61,847 nucleotides of DNA from an uncultured bacterium (GTDB lineage: Bacteria > Cyanobacteriota > Vampirovibrionia > Gastranaerophilales > Gastranaerophilaceae), in assembly GCA_902475545.1 (NCBI GenBank), contig CABRZP010000012.1, positions 1-61,847 on the forward strand. Reading direction: 5' to 3'. The notes below the pieces were generated by a model. The model saw only the letters and a program-made list of their open reading frames with translations. It did not search any database and was not told the origin of the DNA. This document shows positions 32,799 to 41,916 of this stretch, one piece after another. The position numbers and the translations under genes were made by a program. The stretch's first letter is position 1. Each line of letters begins with the position of its first letter.

Positions 32799-33734
32799 AT
32801 GAATAGTACAGTAGAAAAAAAAATTTACACTAAAAAAGAATTATTAAAATTATATAATTTACCACTTGATGAATTATTAAAAGAATCTTCAAAATATATG
32901 TCAAATAATATTGAATTTTGCTCTTTGATAAATGCAAGAAACGGTAAATGTTCACAAAATTGCAAATATTGTGCTCAAAGTTCTCACTACTGCACAAATA
33001 TTGAATCTTATCCTCTTGTTGACATTGAAGAGGTAAAAAAAGTTGCAAAAGAAGCAAAAGCAAATAAAGTTTCTCGCTTCGCAATTGTTACAAGCGGAAA
33101 AACTCCGGATGAAGGCAGAGATTTTCAAATTGAACTTGACATGATAAAAGAAATTAATGCTATAGAAGGCTTAAACTCTTGTGCTTCAATCGGAATATTA
33201 AACGAAGAGCAAGCAAAACAGTTAGCCGAAACAGGTCTAAAACGGTTCCACCACAATATTAATACCTGCCGTTCATATTATCCTGAAGTTTGTACAACTC
33301 ACAGATGGGATGACAGATTAAACACTTGCAAATTAGTAAAAAAATACGGAATGGAACTTTGCTGCGGAGTAATTCTGGGAATGGGTGAAAGTATTGAACA
33401 ACGTATTGAAATGGCAATGGAGCTTGCTGAAATTGAACCTGACTCAATTCCTATAAACATCTTAATGCCAATTCCGGAAACACCTTTTGAAAACTACCAC
33501 GATAAAATTGACGAAGAAAACGTATTGAGAACTCTTGCAGTATTTAAAATTGCAAATCCACAAGCTGTTTTACGTTTTTGCGGCGGAAGAATGAGACTTT
33601 CTGAAAAAAATCAGGAACTCGCCCTAAAAACCTGTGTCGAAGGAATTTTAATAGGTAATTACTTAACTACTGTAGGGAAAGCTCCTGAACAAGATTTAGC
33701 AACTGTAGAAAAATTAGGTAAAAAGCTTATTTAA
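32799..33734 (+). CDS. bioB: biotin synthase
   Basis: Radical SAM enzyme that inserts sulfur into dethiobiotin. 311 aa. The 4Fe-4S/SAM motif is C51-x3-C55-x2-C58 (CSQNCKYCAQSS). The 2Fe-2S site ligands follow, along with HNINTCRSYYPEVCTTHRWDDRL and PINILMPIPETP. AGGAGG lies 7 bases before the ATG. It is transcribed from the operator-bearing promoter at 32750. bioD lies 1.8 kb away on the other strand; bioA and bioF are not in the window. Confidence 0.97.
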   Translation: MNSTVEKKIYTKKELLKLYNLPLDELLKESSKYMSNNIEFCSLINARNGKCSQNCKYCAQSSHYCTNIESYPLVDIEEVKKVAKEAKANKVSRFAIVTSGKTPDEGRDFQIELDMIKEINAIEGLNSCASIGILNEEQAKQLAETGLKRFHHNINTCRSYYPEVCTTHRWDDRLNTCKLVKKYGMELCCGVILGMGESIEQRIEMAMELAEIEPDSIPINILMPIPETPFENYHDKIDEENVLRTLAVFKIANPQAVLRFCGGRMRLSEKNQELALKTCVEGILIGNYLTTVGKAPEQDLATVEKLGKKLI

Positions 33735-34090
33735 CGTCCATTTTGACTACCACTGCTTTCGCCCGGTAAACAAATCCCAAATTGACATGCAGAATTATAT
33801 GGAGTATTACCTTCATCTTTTTCCGGATTATTATATTGTGTATTTGTATTAATAGTTTCAGGAATCACATGAGGTTGAGCTTTAAATTCATTTGACATAT
33901 TCCGTGAGGGATTTACCATTTGATTAAGATTATTTGGGATGAGCTTATCTTTAATTGTTTGGTCTTGTCCCTGTAATACGACAGTACAACTTGTCTGCCC
34001 GTTTCGTAAAGCTTCTATAGGACAAGCTCCTTTGACAGGAATTAGAGCAGATAAATAAACCAAGAATGAAAGTATTAAAATCTTTTTCAT
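33731..34090 (-). CDS. small exported protein of unknown function
   Basis: 119 aa with a signal peptide (MKKILILSFLVYLSALIPVKG, cut before ACPIE). The mature part has four Cys (two near its start, two in CQFGIC near the end) and is Asn/Gln/Pro-rich. AGGAG precedes the ATG at long spacing. Its stop overlaps the convergent bioB stop by 4 bp. Not recognised. Confidence 0.68.
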   Translation of the reverse strand: MKKILILSFLVYLSALIPVKGACPIEALRNGQTSCTVVLQGQDQTIKDKLIPNNLNQMVNPSRNMSNEFKAQPHVIPETINTNTQYNNPEKDEGNTPYNSACQFGICLPGESSGSQNGR

Positions 34091-34173
34091 TGTTATACAA
34101 TCTCCTATACTTAGCTATATGTCTAAGTATGAAGTATATTCAATACAATTACATTGGATAAAAGTATAATTTT

Positions 34174-34605
34174 TTAAAAACGTATAATCTTTTTACGATG
34201 TTTTTTCTCTACACTTTTCAGCACATCTTTAAATGGAATTATTGGTTCCATTTTATAACCGCAATCATCAGATAATGTACCGCCCATCGCAAAAAGTTCT
34301 TCCTGAGGATATCTGCGACAAATTCCCGGACGCCAAAAGTGTACTTTACACCTCTTTGTTTCTCTATCCAAATTTTTACATTCAAAAATCAAGCCTAAAT
34401 CATCTTTGCCAATTATTTCTAAATCAGAATAAAACTTATGCAAATATTGAAGTTTTTTAAATTCGTCTTCATCTTTTAGAACATGTTTAAAATGTTTGAC
34501 ATAAATATGAGTACAGCATTGCCCGCAGCCTTTGCATTTACCTGTTCGCCAATAATGTTTTTTGAAAACCTTTGCTAAAATAAATTTTCTTATATTATCA
34601 AACAT
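34174..34605 (-). CDS. YkgJ-family cysteine cluster protein
   Basis: 143 aa. It has CKGCGQCC near residue 24, then CKNLDRETKRCKVHFWRPGICRRYP and a last Cys in DDCGYKM: the (Fe/Zn) CxxCxxCC cluster family UPF0153. It probably binds an iron-sulfur or zinc centre. Family function is unknown. No ribosome binding site is seen at ATG 34605; overlapping ATG triplets just upstream make the start uncertain. Confidence 0.86.
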   Translation of the reverse strand: MFDNIRKFILAKVFKKHYWRTGKCKGCGQCCTHIYVKHFKHVLKDEDEFKKLQYLHKFYSDLEIIGKDDLGLIFECKNLDRETKRCKVHFWRPGICRRYPQEELFAMGGTLSDDCGYKMEPIIPFKDVLKSVEKKHRKKIIRF

Positions 34606-34709
34606 ACATACATGATAGTATCAAAACGCATATAAAATTGTTAAAAATTGTAAACAATTCTTTCAAAATAAGCAAAACAAAATCTTGAGGAGAATTAAAA
34701 AAAATGTAA

Positions 34710-34832
34710 ACAATTTAAAAATACATTCCCCTAATTATACATAATAACCTATATACAGTTTAAAAAACTGACATAATACTATAACATAACCAAAATAACC
34801 AACCTTGACCTCTAAAAAGAGGTCTTTTTTTT
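34710..34832 (+). ncRNA. orphan intergenic small RNA candidate
   Basis: The gap 34606-34839 has minus-strand genes on both sides but holds a strong plus-strand terminator: GACCTC (34807-34812), 6-base loop, GAGGTC (34819-34824) and eight T. Upstream are a small hairpin CAGTTT/AAACTG (34756-34770) and an unpaired TTCCCCTA (34726-34733) that also occurs in both CU-rich RNAs at 20.7 and 21.4 kb. The 5' end is a guess. No open frame is present. Confidence 0.45.
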
Positions 34833-34839
34833 ATAAAAA

Positions 34840-35559
34840 TTAAATCAATTTCGCAATTCTAACCCCAAAAAGATCTTCAATTTTTACGTAAGTTAGAATA
34901 TTACCAATAAGAGTATCCGGAGTCATTCCTTCAACGTTATCATAATGAGGAATTGTTCCGATAATTTTTTCACCTGTGAATTCTTTTATCATTTCAGGAT
35001 AATATTTTTCTTCAAGATTCTCTGAATCTTCATCGTAATCATTAACAATAATTCCCTGAAAAGCGACACCGGAATTCTGTATGTATCTAACCCCGAGAAT
35101 GACATTATCAATATTTGACTTTTTCGGATTTACAACAAGGACCAATGGAATATTCAAAGTTTTCACAATATCAATTTCTGAGAATTTTTCACCAATAGGA
35201 TTTGATATACTGTTAGACCCTTCAATTATATTACATTCAAAAAGTTGTAAATTTGCATAGTAATCATTATAAATTTTATTTAAATCAATATTTTTAATTC
35301 CGGCATCATAAGCACCCACTAACGGGGAATATGAACTTTTAAACATATAACTTGAAGTAGTTTCAATATTAGAATCAATACGTTTAACAAAAGCTAAATC
35401 TTGAGATTGCGAAAATCCGTTTAGATCCTTTGCACAAGTCTGAATAGGTTTAAATACTCTAGTTGAATAATTAAGACTCTGCATTGTTCCTGCTAATCCT
35501 GCAGCTACAAGTGTCTTTCCTGATTGTCTTTCTAAACCGGATATAAATATATTAAGCAT
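34840..35559 (-). CDS. bioD: dethiobiotin synthetase-like protein
   Basis: 239-aa P-loop protein. SGLERQSGKTLVAAGL replaces the usual GTDTxVGKT, followed by VFKPIQT (KP signature), a VEG-like IIEGSNSI, VLVVNPKKSNIDNVILGVRY and IIVNDY. This is the layout of BioD, which makes dethiobiotin with ATP and CO2. The P-loop departs from the BioD consensus at Thr/Asp positions, so a relative (such as a cobyrinic-type amidoligase fragment) is possible. It is the last gene after xer, with an 18-bp gap. Confidence 0.8.
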   Translation of the reverse strand: MLNIFISGLERQSGKTLVAAGLAGTMQSLNYSTRVFKPIQTCAKDLNGFSQSQDLAFVKRIDSNIETTSSYMFKSSYSPLVGAYDAGIKNIDLNKIYNDYYANLQLFECNIIEGSNSISNPIGEKFSEIDIVKTLNIPLVLVVNPKKSNIDNVILGVRYIQNSGVAFQGIIVNDYDEDSENLEEKYYPEMIKEFTGEKIIGTIPHYDNVEGMTPDTLIGNILTYVKIEDLFGVRIAKLI

Positions 35560-35577
35560 AACTTCATATTATCACGA

Positions 35578-36447
35578 CTATTTATTTATTGCAAAATAAA
35601 CCTCTTTTAATCGTTTCTTTGTAATATGTGTATATAACTGAGTAGTTGCGACATCACTGTGACCCAACAGTTCCTGCACAACCCTTAAATCTGCCCCATT
35701 TTCCAGCAAATGAGTTGCAAAACTATGCCGTAATGTATGCGGAGAAATATGTTTATGAATTTTTTCTCCCTGATTTCTTATAAAATTATAAACATCTTGC
35801 CTTGTTACAGGATTACCATCCGCCCTTAGCAGTAAAATCTTAGTATCAGAAAGGTTATTTTGTAAAATAATCAAATCTCTATATTTTAAATATTTTTCTA
35901 ACGCACTTTTAGCCTTTTTGCCAAAAGGTACAACTCTTTCTTTTGAACCCTTTCCATAACATTGAATATATTTAGATTTTAAATCAATATTATTCAACTT
36001 CAAATTTACAAGTTCTGAAACCCGAAGCCCGCATCCATATAACAATTCTACAATTAAAGCCTCTTCTTTATTCAAATCAAAATTAAGAATTTCAGTAATT
36101 TCATCCACTGAAATAACTTTTGGCAATTTCTTAGGCAGTTTTGGCTGTTCCAGAGTTAACGTAGGATTTACTGAAATATATTCATTCGCACACAACCACT
36201 TAAAAAATCCGCGAAGAGATGCAATTTTGCGAACCACACTACGAGGATTTAAATCTTCCTCCCGCAAAGCCAAAATATATGAATTTAAATGGTTTCGATT
36301 GATTTCAATAATATCATTCACAGACTTTAAAGTACAAAAATTAATAAAATCCGTTAAATCTCGCCGATATGCATCAACAGTATTTGGAGAAAGACCTTTT
36401 TCTACCTCAATATATTCCAGATATTCTGATAAAAGCTGTATATCCAT
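35578..36447 (-). CDS. tyrosine recombinase, XerC/XerD type
   Basis: 289 aa. The N-terminal SAM-like core-binding domain is about 1-90. The catalytic domain has Arg142, Lys167 (GKGSKER), His237-x2-Arg240 (HTLRHSFATH), His263 and nucleophile Tyr272 (LYTH). The compact length and lack of an adjacent integron or phage point to chromosome dimer resolution (dif system) rather than a mobile element. No dif site was identified here. It is cotranscribed with dgt upstream and bioD downstream. Confidence 0.92.
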   Translation of the reverse strand: MDIQLLSEYLEYIEVEKGLSPNTVDAYRRDLTDFINFCTLKSVNDIIEINRNHLNSYILALREEDLNPRSVVRKIASLRGFFKWLCANEYISVNPTLTLEQPKLPKKLPKVISVDEITEILNFDLNKEEALIVELLYGCGLRVSELVNLKLNNIDLKSKYIQCYGKGSKERVVPFGKKAKSALEKYLKYRDLIILQNNLSDTKILLLRADGNPVTRQDVYNFIRNQGEKIHKHISPHTLRHSFATHLLENGADLRVVQELLGHSDVATTQLYTHITKKRLKEVYFAINK

Positions 36448-36478
36448 AAATTTGATTATACTCTTATTTTTGAGATTA

Positions 36479-37501
36479 TCAATCTATAATTTTTGCAAGT
36501 TTAAATAAATAATCTTCTCTGGCCCCACATTTTATACCTTTCGGAATAAAATTTTCTTTAAATCGTTCAACCGCATATCTATCAGTCATTCCTGAAATAT
36601 AATCCGTAACAATTCGAACAATTTTTTCTTGCGGACACATTGGTTTTAACATATCAACGTATAGATAAAATAGTTCTTCTATAACTCTACGAGCTTTTTT
36701 CTCTTCTAATTTTGCAGGAGAATCAATATATACATTATGGAACATCCAATCCCGAAGTTTAGTCGTATAACCCCAAGCCTCTTCACTCATTGCAATATTT
36801 GACTTACCAATAGAATTATTTACGACTTCATGTATCATTTTATTCAATCGTTTACTCTGATCAGAAGAAAAATAATCAATACAATCTTTAGGTAAATCGC
36901 TTTCAGATATTACACCTGCACGAATAGAATCCTCTATATCATGATTTATATAAGCAATTTTATCAGCAATCTGAACAACCTTTCCTTCTGCAGTAGTTGG
37001 TTCAAATCCCCAGGTATGAGTTCTTATACCATCAATAGTTTCTTGACAAAGATTTAAATCTTCCAACACTTCAACAACACGAACACTTTGTAAATTATGA
37101 TGAAAGCCGCCTTCTACAAGTTCATTTAACACACCTTCACCGCAATGCCCAAATGGAGTATGTCCTAAATCGTGTCCCAGAGATATAGCTTCCACCAAAT
37201 CTTCATTCAAATCAAGTGCTCTTGCAATAGTTCTGCCAATTTGAGAAACCTCAAGAGTATGTGTCAATCTTGTTCTAAAATGGTCATCGAATGGTGACAG
37301 AAACACCTGTGTTTTATGTTTTAAACGTCTAAACGCCTTTGAATGTAAAATTCTATCTCTATCTCGTTGAAAATCAGTTCTCAAATCAGATTTCTCTTCT
37401 TGGACTTTTCTTCCTGCACTATCCGCAGCTTTTGCAGCAAATTCGCTTAAACAATCATATTCTCGTTTTTCAAGTTTTTCTCTTATAGTTAATGTGGTCA
37501 T
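36479..37501 (-). CDS. dgt: dGTP triphosphohydrolase-like HD protein
   Basis: 340 aa. The HD domain carries HSKAFRRLKHKTQVF, RTRLTHTLEVSQIGR, the paired HD of SLGHDLGHTPFGH, and HNLQSVRV. These match the deoxynucleotide triphosphohydrolase family controlling dNTP pools. The ATG at 37501 is chosen because GGGGAG lies 4 bases upstream; a longer form adds 12 residues with no ribosome binding site. It heads a run with xer and bioD. Confidence 0.92.
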   Translation of the reverse strand: MTTLTIREKLEKREYDCLSEFAAKAADSAGRKVQEEKSDLRTDFQRDRDRILHSKAFRRLKHKTQVFLSPFDDHFRTRLTHTLEVSQIGRTIARALDLNEDLVEAISLGHDLGHTPFGHCGEGVLNELVEGGFHHNLQSVRVVEVLEDLNLCQETIDGIRTHTWGFEPTTAEGKVVQIADKIAYINHDIEDSIRAGVISESDLPKDCIDYFSSDQSKRLNKMIHEVVNNSIGKSNIAMSEEAWGYTTKLRDWMFHNVYIDSPAKLEEKKARRVIEELFYLYVDMLKPMCPQEKIVRIVTDYISGMTDRYAVERFKENFIPKGIKCGAREDYLFKLAKIID

Positions 37502-37578
37502 AATTCTCCCCTTCATTGAAATTTTAACAAATAACAAAAATTAAACTATACTATTTTTAGGGGATTTTATAATTATTA

Positions 37579-39255
37579 TTAAACTTGAGCCTGCTTCTTT
37601 GTGTTATATTTTTTAAACATATTATCAGCCCAAGTTCCAATTCTGTTAACAACAAACACTGAAGCCGCACCACATAATAATGCTTTTGAACCTGCAAATA
37701 ACTTCGCATTAAAATACAATGATGTAGCAACACCACTCAGTGCAGGAATACCATATTTCAATGATATTGACACTCGTTGTTCGTTACTGTCAGACTTACC
37801 CAGGTGATAACCCAAAGTTGCTAAAGAACCCAAAATAGTTAAAATATCAGTTGGTGCAGAACCCATATATAAATCTCTAATTTTATTTAAAAAGTCTTCT
37901 GTTTCAACATTTATAGCTTTATCCAGAGTTTTAATATTTTCAGAATATGCTTTCTTAACTAATTCAAAATCTTCTTTTGATAATAATTTTTGATACAATT
38001 CTAATATATCTTGAACTTTACCCTGTTTAAATAAAGAGAAGGATTCAGATAATTCGTTTGCACTACTTACAAGATGTTGAGCAGTTTTTTCATCTATATT
38101 TTTTGCAGATAAAGATTTTAAAACTTCTGATTTAAAATCACTAATAGATTTTAAAACCTCATTTTTCAATTTTATATCATTACCACCACTATGTACAAAT
38201 TCCCCAATTGTTCGTCGAACATTTCTAAGCATATTAATTTGCTTAATATCTTTATGCCCTATTGATTTTGTCATTTCTATAAGTTTATTTTCAAAATCGA
38301 CACCTAAATCTTCTACAGAATATGATAATTTATTTCTATGCATTTTCACCCGTTTTTGAAGAGCAACTCTTTCTTTTGCCAACTCAGAATCAGCCATAAA
38401 TTTATTTAATAAATCACCTGATAAAAAGTTCTTCATTTTAGTGAAATAATCCCTCACATTTTGAGCTGATTTTTTCATACGCATATAACGTGAGGTTAGC
38501 GAACTTTGACCGAAATTTTGCAAATAAGTTAAATCAATATCCTCATTCATAGCTGTTAAATGATTTAACCATTGAACTTTTGTTTTAGTCACACCATTAA
38601 TCGTTAATTTTTCATTTGGCTCATTCAACAAAATTTTACTTGCAATTTCTGACACAGAACGTTTTCTGGTCTTAAAAGCTTTACCAACTGATTTATAAGA
38701 ATTAACAACAGCCTGACGACCAATCTTTTCAAATATTCTTGTTATACCATCGTGAATTTTACCGGTATATGGAGTTACAAACATAATTTTACGGAACAAC
38801 ATATCTTTTATTGATGTAAAATTATTAACGGCAGCACTTCTTTGAACAACTTTATCTAAATGTCTGAGCATAAATATGTAAGCCCTGTTTACAGGCGTAT
38901 CCGACATATTGTTTAATTTTGCTTTCTGAACTTTTTTCTCTAAAGCATCTCTCATTTTTTCGAAATTTTTAGCAAGACCTTTAGGACCACCTTTTAAAAG
39001 AAAAAATATTGCCGCGGCTGAAAATAAAGTCGCTCCGGCAATTGATAAGCCAATGATTTTAAAGTTATTAGTTTTTCTTGCTTCATCCGGATTCAATACC
39101 CAATACGGATTAAAATTATCACTTTTAACTGTATCTTTTTCCGAATGTTTATACTTATTTTCATTAGAAAGAAGCCAGTATTTCTGATTTTGCGAATGAA
39201 CAGAAATATCATTAAATATATTTTTATTATAAGTTTCTGAAATAGAATTAATCAT
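37579..39255 (-). CDS. large hypothetical membrane-associated protein
   Basis: About 558 aa, not recognised. One hydrophobic segment lies near residues 67-87 (IGLSIAGATLFSAAAIFFLL) and two or three weaker ones near the C-terminus (about 478-545). Between is a long, Lys-rich, helical region of about 380 residues with coiled-coil character. A GGxNDIKL turn occurs mid-way. The ATG at 39255 is preferred to a TTG six codons upstream. Composition recalls the lineage-specific proteins at 2299-3557. The function is unknown. Confidence 0.7.
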   Translation of the reverse strand: MINSISETYNKNIFNDISVHSQNQKYWLLSNENKYKHSEKDTVKSDNFNPYWVLNPDEARKTNNFKIIGLSIAGATLFSAAAIFFLLKGGPKGLAKNFEKMRDALEKKVQKAKLNNMSDTPVNRAYIFMLRHLDKVVQRSAAVNNFTSIKDMLFRKIMFVTPYTGKIHDGITRIFEKIGRQAVVNSYKSVGKAFKTRKRSVSEIASKILLNEPNEKLTINGVTKTKVQWLNHLTAMNEDIDLTYLQNFGQSSLTSRYMRMKKSAQNVRDYFTKMKNFLSGDLLNKFMADSELAKERVALQKRVKMHRNKLSYSVEDLGVDFENKLIEMTKSIGHKDIKQINMLRNVRRTIGEFVHSGGNDIKLKNEVLKSISDFKSEVLKSLSAKNIDEKTAQHLVSSANELSESFSLFKQGKVQDILELYQKLLSKEDFELVKKAYSENIKTLDKAINVETEDFLNKIRDLYMGSAPTDILTILGSLATLGYHLGKSDSNEQRVSISLKYGIPALSGVATSLYFNAKLFAGSKALLCGAASVFVVNRIGTWADNMFKKYNTKKQAQV

Positions 39256-39332
39256 AAAATCACTGGCCTTCAAAAATTCAAATGCCCCTAAATCTCTAAA
39301 ATTGCTTATTTAAGGGTATTTATGAAGTAATA

Positions 39333-40457
39333 TTACGAAAACAATTCCGTATCAATTACTTTTGCAACTTCCAGTGCAGAATTTTTATCGGAAAGCATTT
39401 CTTTAACTTTTCCTAATTCACTTATTGCATAATCTCTTTTTTCTTTATTATACAAAAGTTCTTCTATTTCATAAGTAATATTCAGAGGTTTAACATCATT
39501 CTGAAGGATCTCAGGAACAATGCTTTTATCCGCAATAATATTTGGCAAAGAAACTCTCTTAATACATCTGACAAGTAAATAAACCCAATAAAAGAATTGA
39601 GGTCCTCTATAGGCAATAATCATCGGAGTCTTATATAAACAAGCCTCTAATGCAACCGTACCCGAAGCTAATATCAATGCATCCGAAACACTCAATAAAG
39701 CTTGATTTTCTCCTTTAATTACTTTAATGTCAGTATCACCAAGATATTTATTATAAATATCATCTGATAAATTTGGTGCATGAGACAAACAAAATTGTAA
39801 ATCAGGGTGACGTTCTTTTAAACGTCTAACAGTATCCTTAAATACAGGCATCAAATGTTTTAATTCAAATTCTCTGGAACCCGGAAAAACTGATACTAAT
39901 TTTTTATCAAAATCTAAATCGTGTTTTCTGAAAAATTCTCTTCTGCCGGCAGGTGGCGGAAGTTGAGCAACAAGCGGATGCCCACAGTAATGAGTATCTA
40001 TACCATATTGAGCATACAATGGTTTTTCAAACGGAAAAATACATAAAACTTTATCCACAAATTTTTTAATAAGTTTAATTCTATATTTCCTACTTGCCCA
40101 AACTTGCGGCGGAATATAATAAAAAACTTTTATTCCGGCTTTTTTCAAAAACCTCGCAATTGAAAGATTAAAAGCTCCATAATCAATCAGCAAAACTAAA
40201 TCCGGCTTATATTCATTTTTCAAATAATTAACCAGAGATTTGCCAAGTTTATAATGATCAATTAAAATCTTTGGCGAAAGACCTACAGCAGACATTTTCT
40301 CTTGATTAGCAAAAAGTTTAACACCTTGAGCTTCAAGATTCAGTCCTCCAATCCCTTCAATTTCCACATCAGAACCAAGTGCATGCAGTTCTTTAACAAC
40401 TTTTGAAGCATGGATATCACCTGAATATTCTCCGGTTATTATAAATATCTTTTTCAT
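39333..40457 (-). CDS. lpxB: lipid-A-disaccharide synthase
   Basis: GT19 glycosyltransferase joining UDP-diacylglucosamine and lipid X in lipid A synthesis. 374 aa. Landmarks are ITGEYSGDIHASKVV at the N-terminus, MSAVGLSPKI, PDLVLLIDYGAFNLSIA, YYIPPQVWASRKYRIK, VFPGSREFELKH and LASGTVALEACLYKTPMII. It overlaps nothing but lies 5 bp after lpxI, and both are downstream of lptD. Inner-membrane-associated. It is the last gene of the envelope run. Confidence 0.96.
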   Translation of the reverse strand: MKKIFIITGEYSGDIHASKVVKELHALGSDVEIEGIGGLNLEAQGVKLFANQEKMSAVGLSPKILIDHYKLGKSLVNYLKNEYKPDLVLLIDYGAFNLSIARFLKKAGIKVFYYIPPQVWASRKYRIKLIKKFVDKVLCIFPFEKPLYAQYGIDTHYCGHPLVAQLPPPAGRREFFRKHDLDFDKKLVSVFPGSREFELKHLMPVFKDTVRRLKERHPDLQFCLSHAPNLSDDIYNKYLGDTDIKVIKGENQALLSVSDALILASGTVALEACLYKTPMIIAYRGPQFFYWVYLLVRCIKRVSLPNIIADKSIVPEILQNDVKPLNITYEIEELLYNKEKRDYAISELGKVKEMLSDKNSALEVAKVIDTELFS

Positions 40458-40462
40458 CTAAA

Positions 40463-41278
40463 CTATACCGCCATTATTACAATATTATGTTCATCAGCAT
40501 ATTTTACAACTTTTTCTTGATCAACAATAATTGTTTCATTTGCTTCAACTGCAATTAATCCTGCGTGCTTATGACTCATAGTTCTAAGAGTTCTCATACC
40601 AATTGCAGGAATATCAAATCTTTTATCCTGTTTAGGCTTAGCAACTTTAACAATTACAGCCCCTTCTTTTGCTAATTTAGCACCACGTTTTATACATACA
40701 TCTGTACCTTCAATAGCTTCAACTGCCATAATCATTTTGTCTTTGATAACCACAGACTGACCAACGTCTAATTTACCCATTTCCTTGGCTAGCCAGAAAC
40801 CGTAATTTACATCTTCCATTTGAGCATCTGTAGGTTTATGAACCCCTAAAACGCCTGCAGGAATCATTAAATTTTTTATAAATATAGTTTGATCTAAAAC
40901 TTCAACTCCAATTTTTTCTAACTCTTTAACTATCATCAACATTACTTGATCATCATTTAAACGAGCAGCCTCTTTAATTAAATCAACAGCTTTTTTATCA
41001 AATTTATGTAATTGAAGCAAAACTTTTTTATGAACTTTCCCTAAAAAAGTTAATTGTTTAATTTCTTCTTCTTTTAATATACTTTCAATTCGGTTAACTT
41101 CACCAGGATGACAGCAAAAAACTTTTGAACAATATTTTTTCAATTCTCTAACATTATCTTTTGCTAATGATATACAAATAACTTCAAATCCGTTTTCTTT
41201 TGCATACTGAGCCATTTTTATCGGTAAAATACCATCTCCCGCTATCAATCCTTGTTTGTTTTCTAATGTTATTGTCAC
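40463..41278 (-). CDS. lpxI: UDP-2,3-diacylglucosamine pyrophosphatase LpxI
   Basis: Produces lipid X from UDP-2,3-diacylglucosamine, the step done by LpxH in many Proteobacteria. 271 aa. The two-domain LpxI pattern is visible: GLIAGDGILPIKMAQYA at the N-terminus and DVGQSVVIKDKMIMAVEAIEGTD, IPAIGMRTL and AVEAN in the catalytic domain. The start is GTG, supported by AGAGGA upstream. It is tightly coupled to lpxB. Confidence 0.95.
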   Translation of the reverse strand: MTITLENKQGLIAGDGILPIKMAQYAKENGFEVICISLAKDNVRELKKYCSKVFCCHPGEVNRIESILKEEEIKQLTFLGKVHKKVLLQLHKFDKKAVDLIKEAARLNDDQVMLMIVKELEKIGVEVLDQTIFIKNLMIPAGVLGVHKPTDAQMEDVNYGFWLAKEMGKLDVGQSVVIKDKMIMAVEAIEGTDVCIKRGAKLAKEGAVIVKVAKPKQDKRFDIPAIGMRTLRTMSHKHAGLIAVEANETIIVDQEKVVKYADEHNIVIMAV

Positions 41279-41296
41279 AATTATTTCCTCTTTTAC

Positions 41297-41914
41297 TTAT
41301 CTTAATGAATAAATCTTTTTAACTTCTTCTTCAGGTATTATTTTAACACCACCAAGAAGTTTTGAACATATTAATGTTTGAGCATAAGCTTCACATAATT
41401 CCAACTTTAAATATGTTTCTTTTATATCCTTCCCGCCAACAATTACACCATGATTTTCTAATAAGATAACGTCATAATCTTTAAAATAGATTGATGTATT
41501 ATCGACTAAATCTTTAGAACCCGGTAATGCGTACTTCGCAAGAGGGATTTTACCAAAACAGTAAACTATTTCAGCCAAAACATCTTCTTCCATGGCTTTT
41601 CCAGCTGCAGCAAATGATGTTAAATATGGAGAATGAACATGAAAAATATAATTAATATCAGGTCTTTCTTGATAGAATTTAACATGCAGCATTTTTTCGC
41701 TGGATGGTTTTTTTTCACCCTCAACCAAATTGCCGTTATCATCAATAACGGACAAATCTGAAATATCCAAATAACCGTTAGCCGAACCGGTCGCAGTTAT
41801 TAAATATTTATCTCCAATACGAGCAGACAAATTACCTGAAAAACCCGGTGTAAAATTTTTCACACCTGCAAGTTTTCCATATTCAATTAATTCTTTTTTT
41901 AATTTATCTAACAT
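41297..41914 (-). CDS. class II aldolase/adducin-family protein
   Basis: 205 aa. The zinc site is formed by HVHSPYLTSFA and LENHGVIVGG, with Glu as catalytic base and PSSEKMLHVKFYQ. It resembles L-fuculose-phosphate or ribulose-phosphate-type aldolases/epimerases. Its place, 2 bp after lptD and 18 bp before lpxI, is unusual for sugar catabolism and suggests a role in making an envelope sugar precursor; that is inference. The substrate is unknown. Confidence 0.88.
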   Translation of the reverse strand: MLDKLKKELIEYGKLAGVKNFTPGFSGNLSARIGDKYLITATGSANGYLDISDLSVIDDNGNLVEGEKKPSSEKMLHVKFYQERPDINYIFHVHSPYLTSFAAAGKAMEEDVLAEIVYCFGKIPLAKYALPGSKDLVDNTSIYFKDYDVILLENHGVIVGGKDIKETYLKLELCEAYAQTLICSKLLGGVKIIPEEEVKKIYSLR

Positions 41915-41916
41915 AT

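Noticed and set aside
35578..36447. Xer-type recombinase as sign of an integrated element
   Set aside because: It sits in a housekeeping run with dgt and bioD, and no attachment repeats, phage or integron genes were seen.
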